From Pedobacter sp. PAMC26386 (GTDB taxonomy: Bacteria > Bacteroidota > Bacteroidia > Sphingobacteriales > Sphingobacteriaceae): a stretch of DNA of 64,000 nucleotides. A model generated the notes under the pieces. The model was not told the DNA's origin, did not search any database, and was given only the letters and a program-made list of their open reading frames with translations. Positions 27,928 through 36,470 of the stretch are shown here, piece by piece. Location of the stretch: positions 3,187,067 through 3,251,066 of the forward strand of contig CP060294.1 in NCBI GenBank assembly GCA_014302835.1. Reading direction: 5' to 3'. Each line of letters starts with the position of its first letter. The stretch's first letter is position 1. The translations under genes were made by a program, and so were the position numbers.

Positions 27928-28341
27928 TTATTTTTCAGCTATAGCTGCATTTTTGCCGGCTGCAGCAATCACAATTAGCGCCATAACCAAAATAAAACTG
28001 TACTCCGACCCTCCATCTCCATGCTCCCCGACAAACCACCCCTTTTCGGCATGAATGATTACAATTCCCATGAGTATAATTCCCATAAAACCAGCACTCA
28101 GCCATTTTGTAAAATATCCTAGTGCCAGGAGCACCCCTCCTATCAGCTCATAAGCAGTAATCATCCAGACAATGGACGTACCGTAAACAAACCCTTTACT
28201 ATTCAGAAAACCACCAAAGCGTTCTACAGTACCGTCTGTTACACGAATTGTAGCATGGGCAAGAAATATAAATGCTACTGAATATCTTAAAAGAACCAGG
28301 CTATTTGCCAAACTGATAAAAGGATTTTTTTTCATGAGCAC
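27928..28341 (-). CDS. DoxX-family membrane protein
   Basis: Small inner-membrane protein of 137 residues with four hydrophobic helices: LLRYSVAFIFLAHATIR, IVWMITAYELIGGVLLALGY, GFMGIILMGIVIIHA and YSFILVMALIVIAAAG. The segment order and the GWF motif before the last helix fit the DoxX/DoxD-like family. Met3 (MKKNPF) is an equally plausible start. The family is often redox-associated but has no single known reaction. Convergent with the glycosyltransferase. Confidence 0.82.
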   Translation of the reverse strand: MLMKKNPFISLANSLVLLRYSVAFIFLAHATIRVTDGTVERFGGFLNSKGFVYGTSIVWMITAYELIGGVLLALGYFTKWLSAGFMGIILMGIVIIHAEKGWFVGEHGDGGSEYSFILVMALIVIAAAGKNAAIAEK

Positions 28342-28452
28342 GTTAAAATTCAGACCTTTAAGTTCTGATATTTTTTTGATATAAAATATAAAAGCTACAC
28401 AGCAGATAAACTACCATGCAGCTTTTATTACTGCCACAAATTGTGGCCTGAT

Positions 28453-28719
28453 TTAAAAATCTATATCGATCAAACTAGTTAAAGGAATATGTATTCCGTT
28501 TTTCAGTTGAATATACTGTTCAGTAACTGACCATACTGTTGTATTCACAGTTTTTGGGCCAAACTTTGTGTTAAATGTAATATCTGCTTTTGACTTGAAT
28601 TCATTGCCTAAACGCTGAGCAGCATTGAGTTTATCTCTAAATTCTTCTATATGGTTTTCACCAGCAGCTATAAATTCACTAACGTCTATTGATTCCTTTT
28701 CGATTAATTCTCCTAACAT
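28453..28719 (-). CDS. Small hypothetical protein
   Basis: 88-residue soluble protein, not recognised. The N-terminal half is helical and acidic (IAAGENHIEEFRDKLNAAQRLG); the C-terminal half looks like beta strands (FGPKTVNTTVWSVTEQYIQLKNGIHIPL) ending in LIDIDF. It has no signal peptide, cysteines or catalytic motif. The gene stands alone between DoxX and the SusD operon. Codon use is like its neighbours, so it is probably a real gene. Confidence 0.6.
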   Translation of the reverse strand: MLGELIEKESIDVSEFIAAGENHIEEFRDKLNAAQRLGNEFKSKADITFNTKFGPKTVNTTVWSVTEQYIQLKNGIHIPLTSLIDIDF

Positions 28720-28863
28720 AATATAATGGCTAATTCTTTCTTAAATATGCATTTAATCTATTTAAACAGCAATACCATCCCAAAAGAGTTACAATTCTAT
28801 GAGTTTTAAATTTTGGTGTGAGACTCCAATGACACTGATTTACAGGCTACTGCTATTTTTGCT

Positions 28864-28906
28864 ATAAAATGAAGAAAGAGACGTTTAGTCTCTTTCTTCA
28901 TTTTAT
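28864..28906. terminator. Strong terminator after the SusD gene
   Basis: 19-bp perfect stem (28864-28882 with 28888-28906) closed by a GTTTA loop, immediately downstream of the SusD stop on the minus strand. Confidence 0.8.
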
Positions 28907-28922
28907 CAATCTCTTAACCAGC

Positions 28923-30290
28923 CTAATAACCTTTATTCTGTGTTAATGAAGGATTATTTCTGCGTTCAGCATCCGGAATTGGATACAAAAAATAATTAGG
29001 ATCTGCTTTACTCATCATTTCTGTTAAAGCTAAACCTGTTCTACAGTAATCAAACCAAGCTTCTCCTTCAAACATCATTTCTACACGTTTTTCATGCTGA
29101 ATAGCCGTTACAAACGCCGGAACAGAAGTAAACGTAGAAATATCAGGAGTGGTAATACCAGCACGGTCACGTACCTTTTTATAGGAAGCGTAAGCAGCAG
29201 CACTAACTGTAGCCTCTACACGTGCCTGAGCTTCAGCATGGATTAAATAGATTTCTGCCAGACGAATAACTGGGAAATTCTGAATGGCCGGGCTGAAGAT
29301 TCTATATTTACCAATATAGTATCTTGCATCTTCCGGGGTATTCTTATACACCGTAAATAAGCCTCTCTTATCTGCAGTTTCATATAAATATGCAATAGAC
29401 TTTCCTTCTGCATAAAATAGTACAGATGGGTTTGGATTACTTACCGCAGCCAGTGCATTAGTCGCCTGTGCATCAAACTGGAGTTCAAAAATTGATTCTG
29501 AAGTATTTTTTGTTTTCCATATCGATGAAAAATCATCTGGCATAGAAAAGCCACCAGTTGAAATAACTTCCTGTGCTAATCTGGCTGCATCTGCGTAGTT
29601 ATTTGTTGTACTTCCATTATACAGGTAAACTTTAGCCAAAAGTGCTTTAGCGGCATTACCTGTAGCTCTGCCTTTAGTCTCTGCAACGCTGGCATAACTG
29701 TTTGGCAAGTTAACAGCATCCTTCAAGTCAGCTATAATCTGCTTATAAACCTCTGCTACAGTATTACGTGGCACTTTAAGATTGTCATTTTCGCTGGTAG
29801 GGGTCAGAATTAAAGGAATATCACCAAATGCCCTGACTAAATTAAAATAGTTTAAAGCTCTTACAAACTTACCTTCTCTTACAAATTGCTGTTTTTTATC
29901 CAGTGCAATTGCACTCTCCGGCATGACAGCCACTTTTACGACTACATTATTGGCCGCATTAATTGCAGCATAGGCAGCAACCCATATATTTTGCGTCCAT
30001 GGATTATCAATACGGATTGTGTTTGTCTTAAAATCAACATACTCTGGATAACTGGCTACATGGTTAACATGTTTCGCAGAAAATTCAGGAACAATTACCA
30101 GTGACTGCCCATAAGAGAAAGAACTGAGTTGCGTCCTGTATACACCCATCACAGCAGATTGTGCCCCTTGTTGTGAAGTAAAAATATTCTCTGGTGTAAT
30201 CTGTGCAATCGGCTCCTTATCCAGGAATTTCTTACAGGATGTAAAGCTTAAGGAAACGGCTGCTATTAATATATATTTGGAAATCGTCAT
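28923..30290 (-). CDS. SusD/RagB-family lipoprotein (third pair)
   Basis: Surface glycan-binding lipoprotein of 455 residues, rather short for the family. Lipobox FTSC followed by KKFLDKEPIAQITPENIFTS; REGKFVRALNYFNLVRAFGDIPL in the TPR region; C-terminal hallmark VIRLAEIYLIHAEAQARV and FEGEAWFDYCRTG. It lies 24 bp after its SusC. No glycosidase or regulator accompanies this pair, so it is an orphan importer; substrate unknown. Confidence 0.95.
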   Translation of the reverse strand: MTISKYILIAAVSLSFTSCKKFLDKEPIAQITPENIFTSQQGAQSAVMGVYRTQLSSFSYGQSLVIVPEFSAKHVNHVASYPEYVDFKTNTIRIDNPWTQNIWVAAYAAINAANNVVVKVAVMPESAIALDKKQQFVREGKFVRALNYFNLVRAFGDIPLILTPTSENDNLKVPRNTVAEVYKQIIADLKDAVNLPNSYASVAETKGRATGNAAKALLAKVYLYNGSTTNNYADAARLAQEVISTGGFSMPDDFSSIWKTKNTSESIFELQFDAQATNALAAVSNPNPSVLFYAEGKSIAYLYETADKRGLFTVYKNTPEDARYYIGKYRIFSPAIQNFPVIRLAEIYLIHAEAQARVEATVSAAAYASYKKVRDRAGITTPDISTFTSVPAFVTAIQHEKRVEMMFEGEAWFDYCRTGLALTEMMSKADPNYFLYPIPDAERRNNPSLTQNKGY

Positions 30291-30314
30291 TGTGATCTGT
30301 TTATAGGATTATTC

Positions 30315-33300
30315 TTAAAAAGTTAAATTGATACCAGCGGTAATTATTCTAGGCTGCGGATAGCTACCATAATCGTAGCCATAAATTAGCCCCTGATTAG
30401 CACCTCCCTGGTTAGAACTTACTTCAGGATCATAACCACGGTACTTAGTAAATACGAAAGCATTTTGTACTGTGGTATAGACACGCAGGCTTTTTATTTT
30501 CAATTTTTGTGAAACTTTATCACTTAAGGTATACCCGAACGTAATGTTGCGTAACCTGAAGAAAGAACCATCCTCAACAAAACGATCAGAGATTGCGGTG
30601 TTATCCAGACTACCTGGTGTTGGACGTGGTACATCTGTAATATCTCCAGGATTTCTCCAGCGTCTGTTCCAGTCTACAAAACCGTTACTGGTTTTATTAC
30701 TTCCATCCAATCCTGAGGCCAGGTTATAGTTAAAAACATCATTCCCATAAGAAAATTGCCCCATAATACTCAGGTCAAAATTTTTGTACTGAAAGGTGTT
30801 GGTGATACCACCATAAAAATCTGGGTTAGGATTACCAATAACTACCCGGTCTTTCGGATCAGTTGGTGCACCAAGGCTACCATCCTGTTTCACATAATCA
30901 ATCAGACCAGTCTGAGGATTTACACCAGACATTTTCCAGCCATAGAATGTACCTAAAGGCAAGCCTTCTCTGGCAATATTCAGATTTCCAACACCACCTG
31001 CAAGCTCTCCGCCTGGCAATGAAACAACTTTATTTCTGTTGAAGGACATATTAAAAGAGGTATTCCATTTAAATGCACCAACCAGATTCTGAGTAGATAA
31101 TTCAAATTCAAATCCTTTATTCTGAATCTTACCTACATTGGTAAAACGGGTTTGAAATCCTGAACTTGATGGGATAGAAATACCAACAAGCAGATCGGAA
31201 GTATTTTTAATATAATAATCTGCAAGTAAAGAGATACGATTGTTCAACAAGCCCACATCTAATCCAAAGTCCAGTTGTTTTGTGGTCTCCCATTTCAGGT
31301 TTTTATCACCCAGTACATTAGGTACATAACCAGTATTACCAAGATAGTTATTACTACCGCTATATAAAGAATAGCTGGCATAATTAGGAATATTCTGGTT
31401 TCCTGTGATTCCCCAGCTGGCTCTGACTTTAAGATTACTGATGACCTTATTTCCTTTCAGAAAATCTTCATCCGAAGCACGCCATGCAGCTCCAAACGAA
31501 GGGAAAGTAGCATAGCGGCTGTTTGTACCAAAACGTGAAGATCCATCAACTCTGAAGTTTGCAGTTAAAAGGTATTTTCCTTTATAATCATAATTTACTC
31601 TTGAAAAAGCAGAAGCAATACTCCATTCTTCAGGAAAGGAATTTGCACCTGTAATTGTTCCACCGGCAGAGATATATTCTATATCATTAGAAGGGAAGTT
31701 AGAACGTCGTGCATCCACAAATTGTATACGTGATTGCTGTACCGAGGCTCCAGCAAGGGCATCAATATGATGCTTACCAAAAGATTTCTGATAATTCAGC
31801 GTAGTTTCATTAATCCACAATTGATCTCTTGTATTTCTCTGCGCTCCAATTCCTCCTTGCGCGGCAAATGAACGGATACCATTTGGAGGCATAAAGAAAG
31901 TTTCATCAATAAAACTTAAATCTGCCCCAAAGCTGGTCTTTAAAGTCAGTTCAGGGATAATTTTATATTCGGCAGAACCACTTGCAAGCACTCTGAAGGT
32001 TTGCGAATTGTTAACTGGTAAAAGCAGCATCGCAACCGGGTTTTCACGACTGGTATTCACCTGATCGTAAGCGTAACTTCCGTCCGGGTTGTAAACAGGT
32101 AGGTTTGGTGCAACAAAAATACCGTTCTTGGTTGACCCTTCTTTAGAGTTTTCTTCTTGTACACGATCATTCAGCGCTCTCGTCAGATTTACACGGGTAG
32201 AGAATTTTAATTTATCGCTATGCTGATGATCCAGATTGAACCTCGCACTTATACGGCTAAAATTAGAATTTAATAACACACCACCCTGTTTCATATAACC
32301 TACAGAAGTATAATACTGTGTTTTTTCTGATCCGCCACGTGCCGATAATTCGTAATTGCGGGTAGGTGCAGTTCTAAAAATCTTATCCTGCCAGTCTGTG
32401 CTGATATTTGGATTCGCCAGAACTCCTGCCGGAACAGGTGTAGAATTGCCATTGGCATCAAGAAGGTATTTATAGTAATCCTTCATATAATCCTGATATT
32501 CTGTCGTGTTCATCATTTTATACCTCCGTTCATTTGGCACCTGAGAGAATCCCTCGTATGCATTAAAACTGAAGGTACTTGTGCCCGGCTGACCTTTTTT
32601 GGTAGTAATCAGCACTACACCATTAGCTGCTCTTGCACCATAAATTGATGAAGAAGCCGCATCCTTTAAAATCTCAACAGATTGTACGTCAGAAGGATTA
32701 ATAGACGCAAGGATATTAATTCCCTGCGTTCCCCCTCCAAAGTTAAAATCACTTCCACCTGTAAAATTTGTTGTACTGTTTACAGGAATTCCATCAACAA
32801 CATATAATGGGTCAGAGCCCGCATTGATAGAGGTTGTTCCGCGGATACGGATATTTAGTCCACCCCCTGGAGATCCTGATTTTTGGGTAACCTGGACGCC
32901 TCCTGCTTTACCCTGAATAGCCTGGGTAATGGTAGGAAGCACATCATTTTTAAGCTGATCTGCCTGGATACTTGAAACCGAACTGGTTAATTTTGCCCTG
33001 TTAACGGTTCCATATCCTGTGGCCACAACCTGGACTTCATCGAGTACTTTTGAATCCGTTTGAAGGACTACATTAATCACAGAACGACCATTTACCGGTT
33101 CTATTTTAGGTTTGAAACCCATATAGTTAAAAATCAGAACGGCCTTATCTCCGGCCGCGATCCTATAATTTCCACCTGCATTAGTCAATGTTTTTTCTTT
33201 CCCGTCTTTTACGGTAATTACAACACCAATCAAAGGTCCTGTCGCATCGGCAACTTTACCACTAACCGAATCCTGTACAGTTTTACTATTTGAAGAGTCT

Positions 33301-33560
33301 TTTACAGTTTTAATACTAGAGTCCTGAGTAGCTTTAACTGGGGAAACCAAGGGTATTATAGCAGGTTTGATTGAATCTTTTTTGATTGCCCCCTTTTTCA
33401 GGGAATCTTTCTTTATCGAATCTTTAGGAATCGTATCAGTTTGGAAATAAACAAACCTGAAACGGGATAGCTTATTTTCATGGGCAGAGCCATGAGCAAA
33501 CTTGGTAGTGAATACCAGGGCGAGTAAAAATACGAAGTACGGTAAAGGGTTTCTTTTCAT
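30315..33560 (-). CDS. SusC-family TonB-dependent receptor (third pair)
   Basis: Outer-membrane importer of 1081 residues. After the signal region (to ~25) comes an unusual low-complexity linker of ~50 residues built from repeated KDS units (KKDSLKKG, KKDSIKP, VKDSSNSK). Then follow the CarboxypepD_reg domain (VSGKVADATGPLIGVVITV), VVATGYGTVNRAKL, the plug with GAGG-type IRGTTSIN, and the hallmark VQSVEILKDAASSSIYGAR. The barrel ends with RIITAGINLTF. First gene of a two-gene operon with SusD. The linker resembles a flexible spacer and is not seen in the other SusC proteins here. Confidence 0.96.
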   Translation of the reverse strand: MKRNPLPYFVFLLALVFTTKFAHGSAHENKLSRFRFVYFQTDTIPKDSIKKDSLKKGAIKKDSIKPAIIPLVSPVKATQDSSIKTVKDSSNSKTVQDSVSGKVADATGPLIGVVITVKDGKEKTLTNAGGNYRIAAGDKAVLIFNYMGFKPKIEPVNGRSVINVVLQTDSKVLDEVQVVATGYGTVNRAKLTSSVSSIQADQLKNDVLPTITQAIQGKAGGVQVTQKSGSPGGGLNIRIRGTTSINAGSDPLYVVDGIPVNSTTNFTGGSDFNFGGGTQGINILASINPSDVQSVEILKDAASSSIYGARAANGVVLITTKKGQPGTSTFSFNAYEGFSQVPNERRYKMMNTTEYQDYMKDYYKYLLDANGNSTPVPAGVLANPNISTDWQDKIFRTAPTRNYELSARGGSEKTQYYTSVGYMKQGGVLLNSNFSRISARFNLDHQHSDKLKFSTRVNLTRALNDRVQEENSKEGSTKNGIFVAPNLPVYNPDGSYAYDQVNTSRENPVAMLLLPVNNSQTFRVLASGSAEYKIIPELTLKTSFGADLSFIDETFFMPPNGIRSFAAQGGIGAQRNTRDQLWINETTLNYQKSFGKHHIDALAGASVQQSRIQFVDARRSNFPSNDIEYISAGGTITGANSFPEEWSIASAFSRVNYDYKGKYLLTANFRVDGSSRFGTNSRYATFPSFGAAWRASDEDFLKGNKVISNLKVRASWGITGNQNIPNYASYSLYSGSNNYLGNTGYVPNVLGDKNLKWETTKQLDFGLDVGLLNNRISLLADYYIKNTSDLLVGISIPSSSGFQTRFTNVGKIQNKGFEFELSTQNLVGAFKWNTSFNMSFNRNKVVSLPGGELAGGVGNLNIAREGLPLGTFYGWKMSGVNPQTGLIDYVKQDGSLGAPTDPKDRVVIGNPNPDFYGGITNTFQYKNFDLSIMGQFSYGNDVFNYNLASGLDGSNKTSNGFVDWNRRWRNPGDITDVPRPTPGSLDNTAISDRFVEDGSFFRLRNITFGYTLSDKVSQKLKIKSLRVYTTVQNAFVFTKYRGYDPEVSSNQGGANQGLIYGYDYGSYPQPRIITAGINLTF

Positions 33561-33876
33561 CTGAACACAAAATCTTTAAGTAATGAGCAAGTTATTAAAG
33601 TAGCACAATAGCAATTTCTGCTCCACAGATTAAAAAGAGATTAAAACGTTCGGTATAAGCGATTTGAATTATTTAGACTGTTTCCAATTGTAGACATTAT
33701 CTACAGCTTGTAGGAAGAAGCAACACCATTTCAGCTCACAAACTTGTCGTTCCAGACGCCATTGCAAAATAAAATTAAAAATGACATCAGGGTATAACTC
33801 AAACACGTTGTCATAAATCCGAACAAGAGAAAATATTAAACACATAAATAATACTTAACCCCCATATAGAAATTGT
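33561..33876. other. Divergent intergenic region, SusC / DUF6268-like gene
   Basis: 316 bp of A+T-rich DNA between two divergent start codons. It must hold both promoters; no CAAACGTTTG site, hairpin or recognisable coding remnant was seen. Confidence 0.5.
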
Positions 33877-34812
33877 ATGTTCAAGAAAATTCAAACACTA
33901 AAGAAATTACTTATCCTTCTTTTGATTTTATCAGGAAAAAGCGTTGTTGCACAATTTTCACCGCCCAATACCTTAGAAATTAATGTGACCTATAGCCCGG
34001 AAAGTAAATATACACAGAAAGACGGGGACCTGGAAGACACAAAAAAAACTCAAAAAAGGATTGACCTGGGTTATAGTTTTCTAATCTCAGACAAGGTTGA
34101 TCCGGTTACAAAAAGACTAAGCCGCTGGACAGGATTTATAGATGGAAGTTATACTCAAATGTCCAATAAAGTCAGTGAAAAAGATGTTATGCCCGAAAAA
34201 CTATTGAGTTCACAGCTCGGTGTTAGTTATTTTCGCTCTATGGGCAACAATTGGGGGATGCTCAATATATTATCTGCGGGGGTCAATTCTGATCTCAAAA
34301 AAGTAGATGTTCATGACCTGTTTGTAAATGGTGGTGTACTCTTCATTAAGACCTATAGCCCTAGGTTTTCAATAGGATTTGGAGGTTTTGTTGTCAACGC
34401 ATTGAACGCTCCAATGCTTTTCCCTGCCTTTGCTGTACATTTCCAAACAGATGGCAAACTTAAATTCAATGTTGATATCCCAACTGAAGTCAGCGCTGCT
34501 TACGATGTGACAAAGAAAATGGAACTCAAGCTAGCCTTCAAGTTCAGGAATATGATTTATGATACAGAAAATAAAAATGATCCTCAAAAACGTTACCTGA
34601 ACTACATGGAACTCCCATTAGGACTAGAAAATAAATGGAAAAGTAAACACTTTGATTTTGTTTTGGGTGGTGGTTATATGTTCCTGAGAAACTATAGTTT
34701 TAATGAAGGTGGCTTAAAACATATGTATGACGACGTTGCTTTTAATAAACTAGGAGGCAATTTCTATGTCAATGCAGGTATCAGATATAGACTGAAGACA
34801 CCAACAAAGTAA
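33877..34812 (+). CDS. Outer-membrane beta-barrel-like protein (DUF6268-type)
   Basis: Exported 311-residue protein: signal peptide to SVVAQ (~25), then alternating amphipathic beta strands (ISDKVDPVTKRLSRWTGFIDGSYTQM in part, LSAGVNSDLKKVDVHDLFVNGG, FSIGFGGFVVNAL, NFYVNAGIRYRLK). The strand pattern and terminal aromatic/basic motif suggest an outer-membrane barrel, probably of the DUF6268 group; the group name is from memory. No substrate is known. Transcribed away from the third SusC gene and followed by a very strong hairpin. Confidence 0.7.
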   Translation: MFKKIQTLKKLLILLLILSGKSVVAQFSPPNTLEINVTYSPESKYTQKDGDLEDTKKTQKRIDLGYSFLISDKVDPVTKRLSRWTGFIDGSYTQMSNKVSEKDVMPEKLLSSQLGVSYFRSMGNNWGMLNILSAGVNSDLKKVDVHDLFVNGGVLFIKTYSPRFSIGFGGFVVNALNAPMLFPAFAVHFQTDGKLKFNVDIPTEVSAAYDVTKKMELKLAFKFRNMIYDTENKNDPQKRYLNYMELPLGLENKWKSKHFDFVLGGGYMFLRNYSFNEGGLKHMYDDVAFNKLGGNFYVNAGIRYRLKTPTK

Positions 34813-34820
34813 ATGAAGTC

Positions 34821-34883
34821 TTTTTTTTAAACGATAAAGCCCATTCCTATATATTAAGAATGGGCTTTATCGTTTAAAAAAAA
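34821..34883. terminator. Bidirectional terminator with 26-bp stem
   Basis: Perfect stem of 26 bp (34821-34846 with 34858-34883), T-rich and A-rich outer ends giving U-tracts in both directions, 11-nt loop. It separates the convergent barrel gene and SDR gene. Confidence 0.9.
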
Positions 34884-34898
34884 TACCAACTGGCCTTC

Positions 34899-35636
34899 TT
34901 ATCTATTTAATGCATACAAAGCAGCTTGAGGAGAGGTCCTTGCCAATTCAAATATTTGTGCTGTAACACAAACATGAATTTCATACTGATCAGTTTTAAG
35001 TGCTTCCACAAATTCTTCCGCAACCTGCAAAGCCGGAATACCACGTTCTTCTCCCCCTATTTCTTTAGAAAATTCAGTATTCACCAGAGGCGGCATCAAT
35101 TCAAATACTTTAACACAAGTATCTTTCAATAACAGTCGCAATCCTTCTGTATAAGAATGTACTGCTGCCTTACTTGCACTATAAGTTAGTACATTGGCGT
35201 TTGGTGCAATAGCAACGATTGAACTCACATTCACTAAAGCAGCTGTTTCTTTACTGATTAAGTGCGGGAGCAATTTTTCTGTCAAACGGATCAATGAAAT
35301 ATAATTAGTATTCATTTCTTCTCCAGCTTTTTCCCACGACTTTTGTCCACCAATAGCATCATATGCATAGGCCAGACCAGCATTATTAATGACCATATTC
35401 AGTTGAGGGAAGTCTTTACTTATTTTGCTAACTAATTGATCCACTTCTTCTTCTTTTGTGGTATCGAATAATATCCCCGTAACATTATCCAGTTTAGCAA
35501 CCGCAGCATCAAGACGTTTCTGATCACGGCCAGTAATGATTACGTGATTGTTTTTTGCTACCAATAATTTCGCGATTTCAAATCCAATACCGGCAGTTCC
35601 ACCGGATATCAGGATTGTATTGTTTCTTAGTTTCAT
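34899..35636 (-). CDS. SDR-family oxidoreductase (DltE-like)
   Basis: Cytoplasmic short-chain dehydrogenase of 245 residues: NAD(P) motif SGGTAGIGFEIAK (~10-22), VINNAGLAY, catalytic Ser in NVSSIVA and YSASK as the YxxxK pair. The C-terminal ELMPPLVNTEFSKEIGGEERGI follows the DltE-like subgroup. Substrate unknown. It begins 11 bp after a broken TetR-type gene, so it was probably once the target of that regulator and may now be unregulated. Confidence 0.88.
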   Translation of the reverse strand: MKLRNNTILISGGTAGIGFEIAKLLVAKNNHVIITGRDQKRLDAAVAKLDNVTGILFDTTKEEEVDQLVSKISKDFPQLNMVINNAGLAYAYDAIGGQKSWEKAGEEMNTNYISLIRLTEKLLPHLISKETAALVNVSSIVAIAPNANVLTYSASKAAVHSYTEGLRLLLKDTCVKVFELMPPLVNTEFSKEIGGEERGIPALQVAEEFVEALKTDQYEIHVCVTAQIFELARTSPQAALYALNR

Positions 35637-35647
35637 TTTTTTTACGA

Positions 35648-35881
35648 TTAATTTTTTAGATGATCAGTACTCCTGTATACTTCTTCCCAGGTTGCAATTT
35701 CTGCTGAGACTTTATCTCTGTTATTTCTAAATGATAAAACAGCATCTTTTACGATCGGCAGGTGCAATGGAGGGTTCTCACTCAAAGATGTACCCGCAAA
35801 ACCCTTCTTATTAAGGATCACTGCTGAACTCTCAATAATAAAATTTCTGGTATGCTCTGCTTTTGAGTATGGCTTATTCAC
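35648..35881 (-). pseudogene. TetR-family regulator, internally deleted and truncated
   Basis: Open frame of 77 codons. Residues 1-36 match the first helix of TetR regulators (HTRNFIIESSAVILNKKGFAGTSLSE). The helix-turn-helix that should follow is missing: the sequence jumps to NPPLHLPIVKD, then to FRNNRDKVSAEIA, which resembles the region after the DNA-binding domain, and ends early after LKN. Full TetR proteins have ~190 residues. Without the recognition helix it cannot bind DNA in the normal way. Lies just before the SDR gene in operon orientation. Confidence 0.7.
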
Positions 35882-36229
35882 AGAACAAATATATACCGAT
35901 TGGTATTATTAAAGAAACATAGAAGATTTATATTACTTCCGCGTGTCAATCGATTGTTATTCAGAATAGCACTACCCGATGCAAATAACGAAAACAACAT
36001 TAAGATTTACGGTTCTTCTTTTGGCAATTTAAGAAAATCTCATACCGTTTGGAACGCGGATGAAAATGGTAGGTCAATTGAAAATATAACCATATTTGTT
36101 ACCAATTCACAAATATTGAGTTGACGATATACTGAAATAGAAACGCGGGTTGTCAATATATTTCAAACCTTATAATTCATAAAATTCTCAATTATTAAAC
36201 AGATGAAACCGTCTTAATACCCTCACTAG

Positions 36230-36299
36230 TGCGTAAGTAGTCGGTCTTGGAAAGGGTCAGAGCCTTACCAACACCTTTCCAACACCGACTACTTACGCA
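36230..36299. repeat. 70-bp hairpin element, unknown role
   Basis: Arms 36230-36255 and 36274-36299 pair over 26 positions with one C/C mismatch (TGCGTAAGTAGTCGGT... / ...ACCGACTACTTACGCA) around an 18-nt loop. It is G+C-richer than its surroundings, is separate from the permease terminator, and lacks a U-tract. It may be a REP-like or miniature mobile hairpin. Confidence 0.55.
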
Positions 36300-36380
36300 T
36301 CCGTTACTAAAACAAAGCCCTTTTGTCTCTTATTTTTTCATTTAAAACATGACCAATTAATTTGATTCTTTATAAAAAAA

Positions 36381-36411
36381 ACCTCCATAAAGTTAGATAC
36401 TTTATGGAGGT
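36381..36411 (-). terminator. Rho-independent terminator of the permease gene
   Basis: On the minus strand, ACCTCCATAAAG pairs with CTTTATGGAGGT (12 bp, 7-nt loop) and is followed by eight T. Confidence 0.88.
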
Positions 36412-36470
36412 ATTTCAATTAACGCTACTGTATTTCAATTGATTGTCCTCGTTTGTTTACTAAACAAATT

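Larger units (their letters stand above)
35882..36470. other. Non-coding stretch with two hairpins
   Basis: 589 bp without a convincing gene. It contains the long imperfect hairpin at 36230-36299 and the permease terminator at 36381-36411. A 74-codon plus-strand frame at 35900 lacks any recognisable domain or plausible start context and is not called. Confidence 0.5.

Noticed and set aside
35900..36124. 74-codon plus-strand open frame in the gap after the TetR remnant
   Set aside because: No recognisable domain, signal or partner; the surrounding DNA looks non-coding.
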